The notes beneath the pieces were generated by a model. That model was not told the DNA's origin, did no database searches, and worked only from the letters and a program-made list of their open reading frames with translations. A DNA stretch of 64,000 nucleotides from Herbiconiux flava (lineage in GTDB: Bacteria > Actinomycetota > Actinomycetes > Actinomycetales > Microbacteriaceae): contig NZ_JACCBM010000001.1 in NCBI RefSeq assembly GCF_013409865.1, positions 62,001 to 126,000 on the forward strand. The letters are read 5' to 3'. This document shows, one piece after another, positions 39,585-49,027 of the stretch. Both the position numbers and the translations under genes were made by a program. Each line of letters begins with the position of its first letter. Positions within the stretch are counted from its first letter, which is position 1.

Positions 39585-40434
39585 GCTCGCGCGGCGACGG
39601 GTAGCCGAAGGCGACCAGCGCCCGGCGCAGCTCGGCCGCGTCGCTGAAGCCGCTGTGGTGCGCGATCTGGGTGACGTTCAGCACGCCGAACGACTCGCTG
39701 CGCAGCATCGACACCGCCAGCTCGGCCCGCTGCCGCCGGATCTCCCGCGACGGCGTCGACCCCGTCGCCGAGAACACCCGCTGCAGCTGGCGCATCGAGA
39801 CGTTCAGCGACCGCGCCACCGCCTCGGGGGTGAGCGAGCGGTCGGTGCGGTAGGCCGCGATCTGGGCCATCGCGCGGTCGAGGATGCCCGTGTTGGGCGC
39901 CTCGGCGGCACCGACGCCCTTGCCCTCGAGGTAGACCGAGGCGACCATCTCCCAGATCAGCTTCTCGGCGAAGTAGCTGGAGAGCCGGTCGAGCTCGTCG
40001 CCGCCGTCCAGCAGCGTGCCGAGGAAGGAGGTGGCCGGCTGGAGCACGGCCGAGTTCTGCACGAGCACCGGCGAGGTGCTGGAGCGGTCGATGTACTCGT
40101 CGACGGCCGAGAACGGCAGGCCGAGGGTGACGGCGCTGGCGCCCCGGAGGGCGTAGGCGGCGTAGCGGCGGCAGCCGATCAGGTAGAGCGCCTCCCCGGC
40201 GCGCACCGCCCGCTCGTCGCGGCTCTCGGGGCGCACCATGATCGTGCCACCGAGGGGCACGACCACCTCGACCGCCATCTCGTCGGGGCGGCAGATCTTG
40301 CGCACCGGAGTGCCGCCCGAGGGCACCCGCAGCACGGAGAGCTCGGTCTGCCCGAAGCGGGCGCCCCGCTCGCTGGCGGCGCGCTGCCGGCGCATCGACT
40401 CCATCGTCGAGCTGGTGCGTGCGTTCTGTGACAT
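39556..40434 (-). CDS. AraC-family transcriptional regulator
   Basis: A 292-residue regulator. The N-terminal cupin-like sensing domain (about 1-170, ICRPDEMAVEVVVPLGGTIM) is followed by two HTHs of the AraC type: LTPEAVARSLNVSMRQLQRV and LNVTQIAHHSGFSDAAELRR with the family-typical FGYPSPREL. ATG 40434 has GGGGAG five nt upstream. The gene lies between the PqqD-like gene and the MauE-thioredoxin gene, which may be its targets. Confidence 0.9.
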   Translation of the reverse strand: MSQNARTSSTMESMRRQRAASERGARFGQTELSVLRVPSGGTPVRKICRPDEMAVEVVVPLGGTIMVRPESRDERAVRAGEALYLIGCRRYAAYALRGASAVTLGLPFSAVDEYIDRSSTSPVLVQNSAVLQPATSFLGTLLDGGDELDRLSSYFAEKLIWEMVASVYLEGKGVGAAEAPNTGILDRAMAQIAAYRTDRSLTPEAVARSLNVSMRQLQRVFSATGSTPSREIRRQRAELAVSMLRSESFGVLNVTQIAHHSGFSDAAELRRALVAFGYPSPRELRAGLPTTR

Positions 40435-40521
40435 CTTCGCTCCCCAGTGCTTCTACACCCGTTGATCGCTAAGCCGCTCAATCAGTGAATAGGCCGCACG
40501 CCACCGGCACATCAGCAATCA

Positions 40522-41514
40522 CTACCGAGATGTCACGGGTGGGGCGGCGGCCAGAACGTCGGCGATGGTCGCCGCCAGCGCCTCGACCTCCACGGATCCG
40601 ACGGCCGGCCCCCCGGCCACCGTGCCGTCGGTGCCGACGAGCAGCGCCGACGGGTAGCCCGGGATGCCGGCCACGGTCATCAGGGCGCGGGCTCCCCGGT
40701 GCACGGGCACGTCGAGAAGCGGATGCGCGGCCGCCAGCGCCGAGGCGTCGTTCGAGCTGAGCGCGGCCACCTCGACCGCCCCGCCGAACCGCTCCCGCCA
40801 GCCGGCGAGCTGGGGCGCGACGCGCTCGCAGGCGTGGCACTCGGCCGAGAGCAGGACGACCAGCAGCGGCTTGGCGCGGGCGAGGTCGGCGAGGGGGACG
40901 AGCTCGCCGCCGGCCAGCACCTCGACGTCGGGGACGGGCCACGCGGAGCCGTCGCGCACGACCCGCGCGGCGGTCAGGTCGACGGCGGACGGCGCCCGGC
41001 GGGCGGCCGCGAGCAGCAGCGCCGTCACGGCCAGGACGGCCGTAGTGGTGGCGTAGAAGGCGGTCCAGCCGTCCGGGGCCAGGGAGGGCAGGGTGAGCAC
41101 CGCCCCCTGGTGGGTGGTGACCGCGGTCACGGAGGCGGCGAGCAGCAGGGCGATGTTGCGGGCGGCGGTGACGGGCGTGACGGGTGAGCGGAGCATCCCG
41201 AAGCAGGAGCAGTCGACCCGGTCGCCGCGACGGAGCACGCCGGCCACCACGATCGTGAAGGCGAGGGTGAGCAGCACCGTCGCGGCGGCGGCGAGGGTGA
41301 ACAGCGGCGCGGGGGCGAAGAGCAGGGCCAGCCCGAGCAGGAGCTCGGCCGCGGGGAGGGCCGCAGCGAACCAGGGGTGCCGGAGGGTCCGGGGAACGCC
41401 GAGGGCGGCCAGTTCGTCGACGGTGAACCGGCCGTGCGGCAGGAGCTTGAGGGTGCCGCTGACGAGCAGCACGGCGGCGAGGGTCAGGGCGAGCGCGGCG
41501 GCGGCACCGGTCAT
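40522..41514 (-). CDS. MauE-like membrane protein fused to thioredoxin-like domain
   Basis: A 330-residue protein. Residues 1-170 are a four- to five-helix MauE/DoxX-type membrane domain with the redox motif VDCSCFGML. Residues about 185-330 are a thioredoxin-like domain: LLVVLLSAECHACERVAPQL holds a CxxC (Cys-His-Ala-Cys), followed by GIPGYPSALLVGTDG with the cis-Pro region. In the methylamine system MauE and MauD help disulfide formation in exported partners; a fusion of both functions is indicated. It lies 100 bp from the Tat-exported gene at 41615 on the same strand, which could be a client. Confidence 0.88.
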   Translation of the reverse strand: MTGAAAALALTLAAVLLVSGTLKLLPHGRFTVDELAALGVPRTLRHPWFAAALPAAELLLGLALLFAPAPLFTLAAAATVLLTLAFTIVVAGVLRRGDRVDCSCFGMLRSPVTPVTAARNIALLLAASVTAVTTHQGAVLTLPSLAPDGWTAFYATTTAVLAVTALLLAAARRAPSAVDLTAARVVRDGSAWPVPDVEVLAGGELVPLADLARAKPLLVVLLSAECHACERVAPQLAGWRERFGGAVEVAALSSNDASALAAAHPLLDVPVHRGARALMTVAGIPGYPSALLVGTDGTVAGGPAVGSVEVEALAATIADVLAAAPPVTSR

Positions 41515-41563
41515 CGTGGTGACTCCCTCGGGTGCGGGCGGCGGCGGCCGCGGAGACGGCGGA

Positions 41564-41601
41564 GCGCCCGGCGGCGACCCGAGTGGGCCGCCGCCGGGCG
41601 C
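41564..41601 (-). terminator. GC-rich hairpin after the Tat-exported gene
   Basis: GCGCCCGGCGGCG (41564-41576) is perfectly complementary to CGCCGCCGGGCGC (41589-41601), loop of 12 nt, 14 bp beyond the stop at 41615. No T-tract. Read-through into the MauE-thioredoxin gene may still occur. Confidence 0.65.
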
Positions 41602-41614
41602 CGGGCGGGGTCGA

Positions 41615-42130
41615 TCAGTTGGCCGAGCAGAGGATCAGCGTGCTGCTGACGTTGCCCGCGGTCTTCGCGCCCGAGCCGGAGTAGCCGGTGGGCAGCGTGG
41701 CGACCGCGTTCAGCTGGAACGCGACGCTGATCGACAGCGTGGTGCGGAACGCGATGGTGGCGCCGGCCGGGAGGGCGGCGGTCAGCGTGATCTGACGGCT
41801 CGTGTTCGAGAGCACGTTCACCGCGGCGGTGCCGCCCGAGACCGAGAACACGCCGATGTTGGTGACGCCTGAGCCGGTGATGGTGACGGTGGTGCCGACG
41901 GGCAGCGGGGTGGTGGGGCCGGCCTGCAGCGTGAAGCCGGGGCCGAGCACGCCGAGGGTGCCGCAGGAGCCACGGAGCGCGAAGGCGCCGACGTCGACGA
42001 TGGAGGCGGCGTGCGCCGGGGTGGCGACGGCCAGGGCGATGACGGGAACCGACCAGGCGGCACCCTTCATGACGGTGCGGCGGTCGAGCCCCTTCTCGGC
42101 GTCGATCGGCGTGTTCTTGTTCTGCAGCAT
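41615..42130 (-). CDS. Tat-exported protein with beta-rich mature part
   Basis: A 171-residue protein with twin-arginine signal LDRRTVMKGAAWSVP, then VIALAVATPAHAAS, the design shared with the genes at 18363 and 22080. The mature part is Thr/Ser/Gly/Val-rich (PVGTTVTITGSGVTNIGVFS; SRQITLTAALPAGATIAF), probably an Ig-like sandwich, with two Cys (GSCGTLG and ILCSAN) that could form a disulfide. The neighbouring MauE-thioredoxin fusion might oxidise it. ATG 42130 has GGGGGA close upstream. Confidence 0.78.
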   Translation of the reverse strand: MLQNKNTPIDAEKGLDRRTVMKGAAWSVPVIALAVATPAHAASIVDVGAFALRGSCGTLGVLGPGFTLQAGPTTPLPVGTTVTITGSGVTNIGVFSVSGGTAAVNVLSNTSRQITLTAALPAGATIAFRTTLSISVAFQLNAVATLPTGYSGSGAKTAGNVSSTLILCSAN

Positions 42131-42307
42131 GAGTCCCCCTCGAGACGTTCTCCGGATCGCGGCGACGCTCTTCGGCGACCGCTGGATCAGCATTTCGAGG
42201 GGGTGGAGCGGGATGAAGCGGGAGGGGCCGTTCTGTCGTTCCGGTGACCTCCTTTGTCGCGCAGGTCACTTCGCGAACTGTTTACCCGCCTGAAACCGGG
42301 GTGTGTC

Positions 42308-42313
42308 TATCGT
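42308..42313 (+). promoter_or_regulatory. -10 hexamer TATCGT, leaderless start at 42320
   Basis: TATCGT, TGCTGC, ATG 42320; six-nt spacer without a ribosome site. Confidence 0.6.
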
Positions 42314-42319
42314 TGCTGC

Positions 42320-42505
42320 ATGGGGACCATCGAATTCGAGAACGAGAAGAGCGCGCTCGTGCACACGGGTGACGTCACGCAGCCGATCGCGCGGCTCTAC
42401 CGCATGAACGACGGCTGGCACGCCAAGCTGGCGCATCTGCACACGGCGAAGGCCTGGTTCGGGCCGTACGAGTCGCCCGAGGACGCACTGACCGAGATCG
42501 CGTAG
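42320..42505 (+). CDS. Small soluble protein, unknown
   Basis: A 61-residue protein (TIEFENEKSALVHTGDVTQP; ARLYRMNDGWHAKLAHLHTA; WFGPYESPEDALTEIA). Strand-strand-helix appearance with a conserved-looking WFGPYESPEDAL end. No family named. Start fixed by the leaderless TATCGT. It is convergent with the gene at 42561, and a palindrome between them may end both transcripts. Confidence 0.65.
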   Translation: MGTIEFENEKSALVHTGDVTQPIARLYRMNDGWHAKLAHLHTAKAWFGPYESPEDALTEIA

Positions 42506-42541
42506 CGCGCGGCGCGAGCCGGCGCCCGACCGGCGCCCGAC

Positions 42542-42561
42542 AGCGCCGCCCGGGCGGCGCT
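42542..42561. terminator. 20 bp perfect palindrome between convergent genes
   Basis: AGCGCCGCCC followed directly by GGGCGGCGCT: a perfect palindrome (stem of about eight bp with a tight loop) that touches the stop codon of the minus-strand gene at 42561. Bidirectional terminator is likely. Confidence 0.55.
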
Positions 42562-42938
42562 CACAGCGGCTTGAGGCCGCCCATGTCACCCAGGTCGAGG
42601 TCGAACTCGTTGAACGACGTACCCGGCTCGGCGCTCTCGACCGGAACGGCCTTGGAGCGGTTCGGCGTGACCGATCCGATGTGGTCGCGCAGCGTCTTGG
42701 CCTCGGCCGAGAAGTCGGGCTCCTCGCCCTCCTGGTCGTCGGGTACGGCGAGCACGTCGTTGCCCATGCCGACGACGAGCTCGGCCGAGCGGTCGAGGCG
42801 GCCGGACGCCGTCACGATGGGGATCACGACCGCTTCCGCGAGCCCCCGCTTGGCGAGCGCCGCGGTCAGCTCTACGAGCGCGGTGGCGACCTCGTCCGAG
42901 GTCAGGACCGTCTCGCCGGCATAGGTGATTCGCTTCAT
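42561..42938 (-). CDS. Hypothetical protein, 125 aa
   Basis: A soluble protein: MKRITYAGETVLTSDEVATA, ALVELTAALAKRGLAEAVVI, then DRSAELVVGMGNDVLAVPDD and an acidic end (FNEFDLDLGDMGGLKPL). The N-terminal MKRITYAGET resembles the opening of the DUF7882-like gene divergent from it. No function known. ATG 42938 is used; the frame upstream is antisense to the neighbour. Confidence 0.65.
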   Translation of the reverse strand: MKRITYAGETVLTSDEVATALVELTAALAKRGLAEAVVIPIVTASGRLDRSAELVVGMGNDVLAVPDDQEGEEPDFSAEAKTLRDHIGSVTPNRSKAVPVESAEPGTSFNEFDLDLGDMGGLKPL

Positions 42939-42983
42939 GGCCCCAGCTTGCCCCGATCGTTCGGCGGGCGCTCGTCGAGCGCG

Positions 42984-42989
42984 CATAAT
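42984..42989 (+). promoter_or_regulatory. -10 hexamer CATAAT, leaderless start at 42996
   Basis: CATAAT, GGGGCC, GTG 42996; six-nt spacer. The GGGG in the spacer is too close to the start to be a useful ribosome site if transcription begins there. Confidence 0.6.
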
Positions 42990-42995
42990 GGGGCC

Positions 42996-43301
42996 GTGGG
43001 CACACTCATCTACGGCGGCGACTTCGAGATCGAGATCGACGACCGGATGCTCGCGCATCTCAAGATCGTCATCATCGGTAAACTCCGACGGGCCGAGTCC
43101 TGCGCGCTCAGCTGGACCGTGGCGAAGGCGCAGGGCAGCGGGCGCGAGACGATCTGGATCAACCCGAGCACCGCGCTCCGCTTCCGCTTCGACACCGCCG
43201 ACCGGCACCCGATCAACCCGGAGTGGGTCGCGGCGATCGCCGAGACGGCCAACCGCGGCGACATCCAGCTGGTGTCGGAACCGGCGAAGGCGGCCGGCTG
43301 A
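42996..43301 (+). CDS. DUF7882-like small protein
   Basis: A 101-residue protein: GTLIYGGDFEIEIDDRMLAH, LKIVIIGKLRRAESCALSW, ETIWINPSTALRFRFDTADR, INPEWVAAIAETANRGDIQL. This matches a small family abundant in Microbacteriaceae (DUF7882), often mislabelled ATP-dependent DNA ligase because of a shared C-terminal extension; it has no ligase motif. Function unknown. Ends inside an 18 bp hairpin. Confidence 0.75.
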   Translation: MGTLIYGGDFEIEIDDRMLAHLKIVIIGKLRRAESCALSWTVAKAQGSGRETIWINPSTALRFRFDTADRHPINPEWVAAIAETANRGDIQLVSEPAKAAG

Positions 43302-43324
43302 GCCAGTCAGCCGGCCGCCTTCGC
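43284..43324. terminator. Perfect 18 bp stem hairpin between convergent genes
   Basis: 43284-43301 is exactly complementary to 43307-43324 with the loop GCCAG. The stop codon of the DUF7882-like gene is inside the left arm and the GlsB gene ends 40 bp beyond. It likely ends both transcripts. Confidence 0.8.
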
Positions 43325-43363
43325 GGTCGTTCAGCGGGTCGCGGGCGCGACCTCAGGGGATGA

Positions 43364-43633
43364 TCAGGCGCGGCGGCCCTTGCGGCCGAAGATGAGGCCG
43401 TAGATCAGCAGCACGATGATCGAGCCGACGATCGCGACGACCCAGGTCTGGATCGACCAGAACTCCTGCAGGTCCGCACCGAACAGCAGGCCGCCGAGCC
43501 AGCCGCCGAGCAGGGCACCGACGACGCCGAGCAGCAGGGTGACGAACCAGCCGCCGCCCTGGCGACCCGGGAGGATCAGCTTGGCGATGGCGCCGGCGAT
43601 GAGGCCGAGGATGAGGAAGGCGATGAAGCTCAT
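43364..43633 (-). CDS. GlsB/YeaQ/YmgE-family stress membrane protein
   Basis: An 89-residue protein with three helices: FIAFLILGLIAGAIAKLILP then GRQGGGW, FVTLLLGVVGALLGGWLGGL and WVVAIVGSIIVLLIYGLIFG, ending in GRKGRRA. The GLIAGAIAKLILPGR and GxxGAxLGGWLGxLLFG stretches define the family (transglycosylase-associated, general stress). Third gene of an operon; its ATG overlaps the stop of the 59-residue gene before it (ATGA). AAAGGA lies upstream. Confidence 0.93.
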   Translation of the reverse strand: MSFIAFLILGLIAGAIAKLILPGRQGGGWFVTLLLGVVGALLGGWLGGLLFGADLQEFWSIQTWVVAIVGSIIVLLIYGLIFGRKGRRA

Positions 43634-43809
43634 GATGTGATTCCTTTGTGTTCGGGGATGGTCGGGTACTCGTCCCCGGCAATGCTGTCTGCCGGTTCCG
43701 TCTGAGGGGTGACGTCGTCGACGGTCAGCAGACCGTCGGGATCCTTCGGATCACGTTCACCGGTGATGCGCTCGCCGATCGAGGACTTGTCCTCGTCGCG
43801 GGGCGACAT
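43630..43809 (-). CDS. Small acidic disordered protein (59 aa), stress operon
   Basis: A previously easy-to-miss gene. It starts MSPRDEDKSSIGERITGERD and continues with PKDPDGLLTVDDV and IPEHKGITS. It is acidic and low in hydrophobics, so probably disordered. Its ATG shares a base with the stop of the gene at 43809-44099 (TGATG), and its stop overlaps the GlsB start (ATGA): continuous coupling on both sides is strong evidence that it is translated. Function unknown; presumably stress-related with GlsB. Confidence 0.75.
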   Translation of the reverse strand: MSPRDEDKSSIGERITGERDPKDPDGLLTVDDVTPQTEPADSIAGDEYPTIPEHKGITS

Positions 43810-44099
43810 CAGCTCGTGCGGTGCGGGATGTTGATCTCCGCACCCTCGATGTCGATCTCGCCGACGTCGTCGGGGCCGCCCGTGCCGGGCAGCGACGTCA
43901 CGCGGGAGGCATCGATGTCAGGGTCGTCGAGAGCGGCGGACTCGCCGGCCTCCTGCTGCAGCTCCTCCGTCTCACGACCGCTTGAGGGGCTGTAGGTCAT
44001 GTCTTTGCGGGTCAGGTCCTCGTCGCCGAGGTCGCCCTTCTGAACATCCACATCGGGCAGCGTGTCTGCTCCGAGCGCGTCGGAATCGTTGTCGCTCAT
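43809..44099 (-). CDS. Acidic disordered protein, stress operon
   Basis: A 96-residue Asp/Glu/Ser/Gly-rich protein (MSDNDSDALGADTLPDVDVQ; QKGDLGDEDLTRKDMTY; GETEELQQEAGESAAL-like helix; GEIDIEGAEINIPH). No domain recognised. It is the first gene of the operon with the 59-residue protein and GlsB. AGGA lies just before ATG 44099. Codon use is as GC-biased as in core genes. Confidence 0.72.
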   Translation of the reverse strand: MSDNDSDALGADTLPDVDVQKGDLGDEDLTRKDMTYSPSSGRETEELQQEAGESAALDDPDIDASRVTSLPGTGGPDDVGEIDIEGAEINIPHRTS

Positions 44100-44226
44100 G
44101 CTTCCTGCCTACTCCTGTGCGCACTCCCAGCAAAGGGGCAGGATCGCTCCCGAACCGTTCGCGGCCACTCTCCGAACACCCCACGAGGCGCACACCGGCG
44201 CCCGCCTCTCCCCGAAAGGAATCCCG

Positions 44227-45063
44227 ATGACCGAGATCGTCGCCCATCACGGACTGCTCAAAGACATCGCCCTGCACGTCGACGACACCGGGGGCCCGGG
44301 GCGCCCCGTCGTGCTGATCCACGGCTGGCCGCTCTCGGGCGAGTCCTGGTCGGAGCAGGTGCCGGCGTTCCAGGCCGCGGGATTCCGGGTCGTCACGTAC
44401 GACCGACGTGGATTCGGCCGCAGCGACAAGCCGCTCACCGGATACGGCTACGACACCCTCGCCGACGACCTGCACGCCGTGCTGACCGAGCTCGAGCTCA
44501 CCGACGTGACCCTCGTCGGCTTCTCGATGGGCGGCGGCGAGGTCGCGCGCTACCTCACGAAGCACGGCCCCGAGCGCGTGCGCAGCGTGGTCTTCGCCTC
44601 GGCGGTCACCCCGTACATGCTGACCACCGGCGACAACCCGGAGGGACCGCTCTCGCCGGCCGAGGCCGCGAAGATGACCGCGGGTCTCACCGCGAACCAG
44701 GAGACGTTCTACGACGGCTTCACCCGCGACTTCTTCTCGGTCGACGGTGAACTGAAGGTCACGGAAGAGCAGCGACAGGATGCCCTCGCCCTCGCCCTGC
44801 AGTCGAGCAAGGTCGCGGCGCTGGCCTGCATGACCTCGTTCGGCACCACGGACTTCCGCGACGACCTGCCCACCGTCACCGTGCCCGCCCTGGTGATCCA
44901 CGGAGACGGCGACGCCACCGTGCCGCTCGCCGGCTCCGGTGCCCGCACCCACGCGGCCCTCCCGGGCAGCGAGTACCACGTCGTCGCCGGCGCGCCGCAC
45001 GGGGTGAACGTCAGCCACGCCGAGGAGTGGAACCGGGTGGTCCTGGAGTTCCTCGCGCGCTGA
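44227..45063 (+). CDS. Alpha/beta hydrolase (non-haem haloperoxidase/arylesterase-like)
   Basis: A 278-residue cytosolic hydrolase. Oxyanion-hole strand VVLIHGWPLSGESW, nucleophile elbow VGFSMGGGEVARYL (Ser), acid in VIHGDGDATVPL (Asp) and base in VAGAPHGVNVSHAE (His) form a complete triad. YDRRGFGRSDKP is typical of cofactor-free chloroperoxidases/arylesterases. The physiological substrate is unknown. ATG 44227 has GAAAGGA six nt upstream. A perfect 11 bp hairpin follows. Confidence 0.9.
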   Translation: MTEIVAHHGLLKDIALHVDDTGGPGRPVVLIHGWPLSGESWSEQVPAFQAAGFRVVTYDRRGFGRSDKPLTGYGYDTLADDLHAVLTELELTDVTLVGFSMGGGEVARYLTKHGPERVRSVVFASAVTPYMLTTGDNPEGPLSPAEAAKMTAGLTANQETFYDGFTRDFFSVDGELKVTEEQRQDALALALQSSKVAALACMTSFGTTDFRDDLPTVTVPALVIHGDGDATVPLAGSGARTHAALPGSEYHVVAGAPHGVNVSHAEEWNRVVLEFLAR

Positions 45064-45083
45064 CGCAGGAGGAACGGTGGGGC

Positions 45084-45118
45084 GCGGCGCCGACAGTACC
45101 CGAAACGGTCGGCGCCGC
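45084..45118 (+). terminator. Hairpin terminator after the alpha/beta hydrolase gene
   Basis: GCGGCGCCGAC (45084-45094) pairs perfectly with GTCGGCGCCGC (45108-45118), 13 nt loop, 20 bp past the stop. No T-tract. Confidence 0.7.
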
Positions 45119-45231
45119 CGCCCGACCTGCGTCGAGGTTAGCGAGAATCCGATGAGACTCGTACTCCCATAATCGGACAACCGGACGATGCTGGTTCGCA
45201 CAGCCCTGAATCCGCTCCGGAAGGACCACTC

Positions 45232-46266
45232 GTGAAGATCGTCGTCATCGGCGCGACCGGCAATCTCGGCACCGCCCTGCTCCGCCGTCTCGCCGACGCG
45301 CCCGCCGCCACCGAGGTCGTGGGCGTCGCCCGCCGCATCCCCGAGGAGGCGGAGCCCTACGCCGGGCTGCGCTGGCACGCGGTCGACGTGGGTGAGGACA
45401 CCGCCCGGCGGCGGCTGGCGAGCATCCTGACCGGCGCCGACGCCGTCGTGCACCTGGCCTGGGCCCTGCAGCCCAACCATCTCGAGCACCTGCTCTGGCG
45501 CACCAACGTGCGCGGCACGGCGGCCGTGCTCGGTGCCGCGGCCGACGCGGGCGTGCCGCACGTGCTCGTGGCGTCGTCGGTCGGGGCCTACAGCCCGGGG
45601 CCGAAGTACCGCCGGGTCGACGAGGAGTGGCCGACGGGCGGTCTGCCGAGCTCGCACTACTCCCGGCACAAGGCGATCAACGAGCGCGCCCTCGACGCGT
45701 TCGAGCGGGCGAACCCGTCGACCGTCGTCACCCGGCTGCGGCCCGGTCTCGTCTTCCAGGCCGACGCGTCCTCGGAGATCGCGCGGCTGTTCGCCGGCCC
45801 CTTCGTGCCGCGGCGGCTGCTCGGGCGGCTGCGGCTGCCCGTGGTGACGCTGCCCTCGCAGCTGATCTCGCAGGTCGTGCACGCCGACGACGTGGCCGAC
45901 GCCTTCTGGCGGGCGATCGAGCGGCAGGCGGGCGGGGCGTTCAACATCGCCACCGAGCCCGTGGTGTCGCCCGACGTGCTGGCGGCGGCGCTCGGCGGGC
46001 GGGCGGTGCCCGTCCGTGCGGCCGTCGTCCGGGCGCTGATGTGGGCGACGTGGAAGGCCCGTGTGCAGCCGTCGGACCCGGGCTGGCTCGACATCGCCAC
46101 CACGGTGCCGCTGATGTCGACCGAGCGGGCCCGCACCGTGCTCGGCTGGGCCCCGACGGTGTCGGCTCCGGATGCACTGCAGGAGCTCCTCGGCGGGCTG
46201 GCTGGTGCACGCGGCAACGCCGGGTCGCCGCCACTCGGAGAGGGCGGCGCCCGGCGCGCGTTCTAG
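45232..46266 (+). CDS. NAD-dependent epimerase/dehydratase (extended SDR)
   Basis: A 344-residue protein. The N-terminal KIVVIGATGNLGTALLRRLA (GxTGxxG-type nucleotide site), DADAVVHLAWALQPNH, VLVASSVGAYSPGPKYR with the catalytic Ser and the YSRHKAINE motif (YxxxK) are the extended SDR signature. The C-terminal half carries QVVHADDVADAFWRAIER. Substrate unknown; epimerase or NAD-dependent reductase of a sugar or small molecule. GTG 45232 has GGAAGGA upstream. Confidence 0.9.
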   Translation: MKIVVIGATGNLGTALLRRLADAPAATEVVGVARRIPEEAEPYAGLRWHAVDVGEDTARRRLASILTGADAVVHLAWALQPNHLEHLLWRTNVRGTAAVLGAAADAGVPHVLVASSVGAYSPGPKYRRVDEEWPTGGLPSSHYSRHKAINERALDAFERANPSTVVTRLRPGLVFQADASSEIARLFAGPFVPRRLLGRLRLPVVTLPSQLISQVVHADDVADAFWRAIERQAGGAFNIATEPVVSPDVLAAALGGRAVPVRAAVVRALMWATWKARVQPSDPGWLDIATTVPLMSTERARTVLGWAPTVSAPDALQELLGGLAGARGNAGSPPLGEGGARRAF

Positions 46267-46282
46267 CAGGGAGCGGGAGGCT

Positions 46283-46471
46283 CTAGTCGAGCTTCTTCGC
46301 GGCCTTCTTGATCTTCTTGGCGGTGCGCTTGCGCGTCTTCTTCACCGCCGGGTCGTTCCACACGGCGAGGGCGGCCTCCTTGGCGAGGCGGCCCTTGTCG
46401 AGGCTCGACTTGCGGGTCAGCAGCCAGACGGCGGTTCCACCGACGGCGGCCCAGATGAGGACTCTCTTCAT
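46283..46471 (-). CDS. Small membrane protein with lysine-rich tail
   Basis: A 62-residue protein: one helix (RVLIWAAVGGTAVWLLT), then a strongly basic helix RKSSLDKGRLAKEAA and KKTRKRTAKKIKKAAKKLD, which suggests DNA, RNA or phospholipid binding at the membrane face. AGAAGGA lies seven nt before ATG 46471. It is followed by a DUF3072-like gene on the same strand. Function unknown. Confidence 0.7.
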   Translation of the reverse strand: MKRVLIWAAVGGTAVWLLTRKSSLDKGRLAKEAALAVWNDPAVKKTRKRTAKKIKKAAKKLD

Positions 46472-46533
46472 TCTCGGTTCCTTCTCTCGTGCTCAGCAGT
46501 CGTCGTGCCGAGCGCTGCGGATGCGCGGCGAGG

Positions 46534-46803
46534 TCACTGACCGCGGCCGGTGCTCTGCTGCAACCGGTCGATGTGCTCGGAGGCCTGCGCCTTGGTCAGG
46601 TCGGCGGGCAGCTCCTCCCCCGCCTCGCGGGCGAGGGTGTCGAGGTAGCTCTTCTGCGGGCCGGTCATCGGCTCGTCGCCGGTGACCCAGTCGCTCGGGT
46701 CCTTGCTCGCACTGTTGTCGGGGTCGGGGTGGGTGCCGCCCAGGGTCTCGCCCTCGGGCGCCGCCCCTGCCACGGATTCGTCGATGTCGTTCTGGTCGCT
46801 CAT
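46534..46803 (-). CDS. DUF3072-like small protein
   Basis: An 89-residue protein: acidic disordered N-terminal half (SDQNDIDESVAGAAPEGETL; DPDNSASKDPSDWV) and a C-terminal helix pair EPMTGPQKSYLDTLAREAGE and LPADLTKAQASEHIDRLQ, the DUF3072 signature. Function unknown. ATG 46803 is set by TACGGT seven nt upstream (leaderless). It stands between the membrane protein and glgX. Confidence 0.75.
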   Translation of the reverse strand: MSDQNDIDESVAGAAPEGETLGGTHPDPDNSASKDPSDWVTGDEPMTGPQKSYLDTLAREAGEELPADLTKAQASEHIDRLQQSTGRGQ

Positions 46804-46810
46804 GGCCGTC

Positions 46811-46816
46811 ACCGTA
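46811..46816 (-). promoter_or_regulatory. -10 hexamer TACGGT, leaderless start at 46803
   Basis: Minus strand TACGGT, GACGGCC, ATG 46803; seven-nt spacer. Confidence 0.55.
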
Positions 46817-46839
46817 CGCCTGCCCCGCCCACCCGGCAC

Positions 46840-48927
<2,088 letters not shown>

Positions 48928-49014
48928 GAGTTCCTTGTTCTCTTCGGAGGGCGGGGCTCGCGATGCGAGGCGCACTCCCAGTGAGACACGCGAGCAGAAA
49001 ACCGCCAACAGCAG

Positions 49015-49020
49015 TACCGT
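49015..49020 (+). promoter_or_regulatory. -10 hexamer TACCGT, leaderless start at 49028
   Basis: TACCGT, CGCCAAC, ATG 49028; seven-nt spacer. Confidence 0.55.
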
Positions 49021-49027
49021 CGCCAAC

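Noticed and set aside
42996-43301. Label ATP-dependent DNA ligase for the DUF7882-like protein
   Set aside because: There is no ligase motif in 101 residues; the label is a common database carry-over.
43972-45882. A 636-codon minus-strand frame
   Set aside because: Antisense to the alpha/beta hydrolase and epimerase genes, both with intact catalytic motifs.
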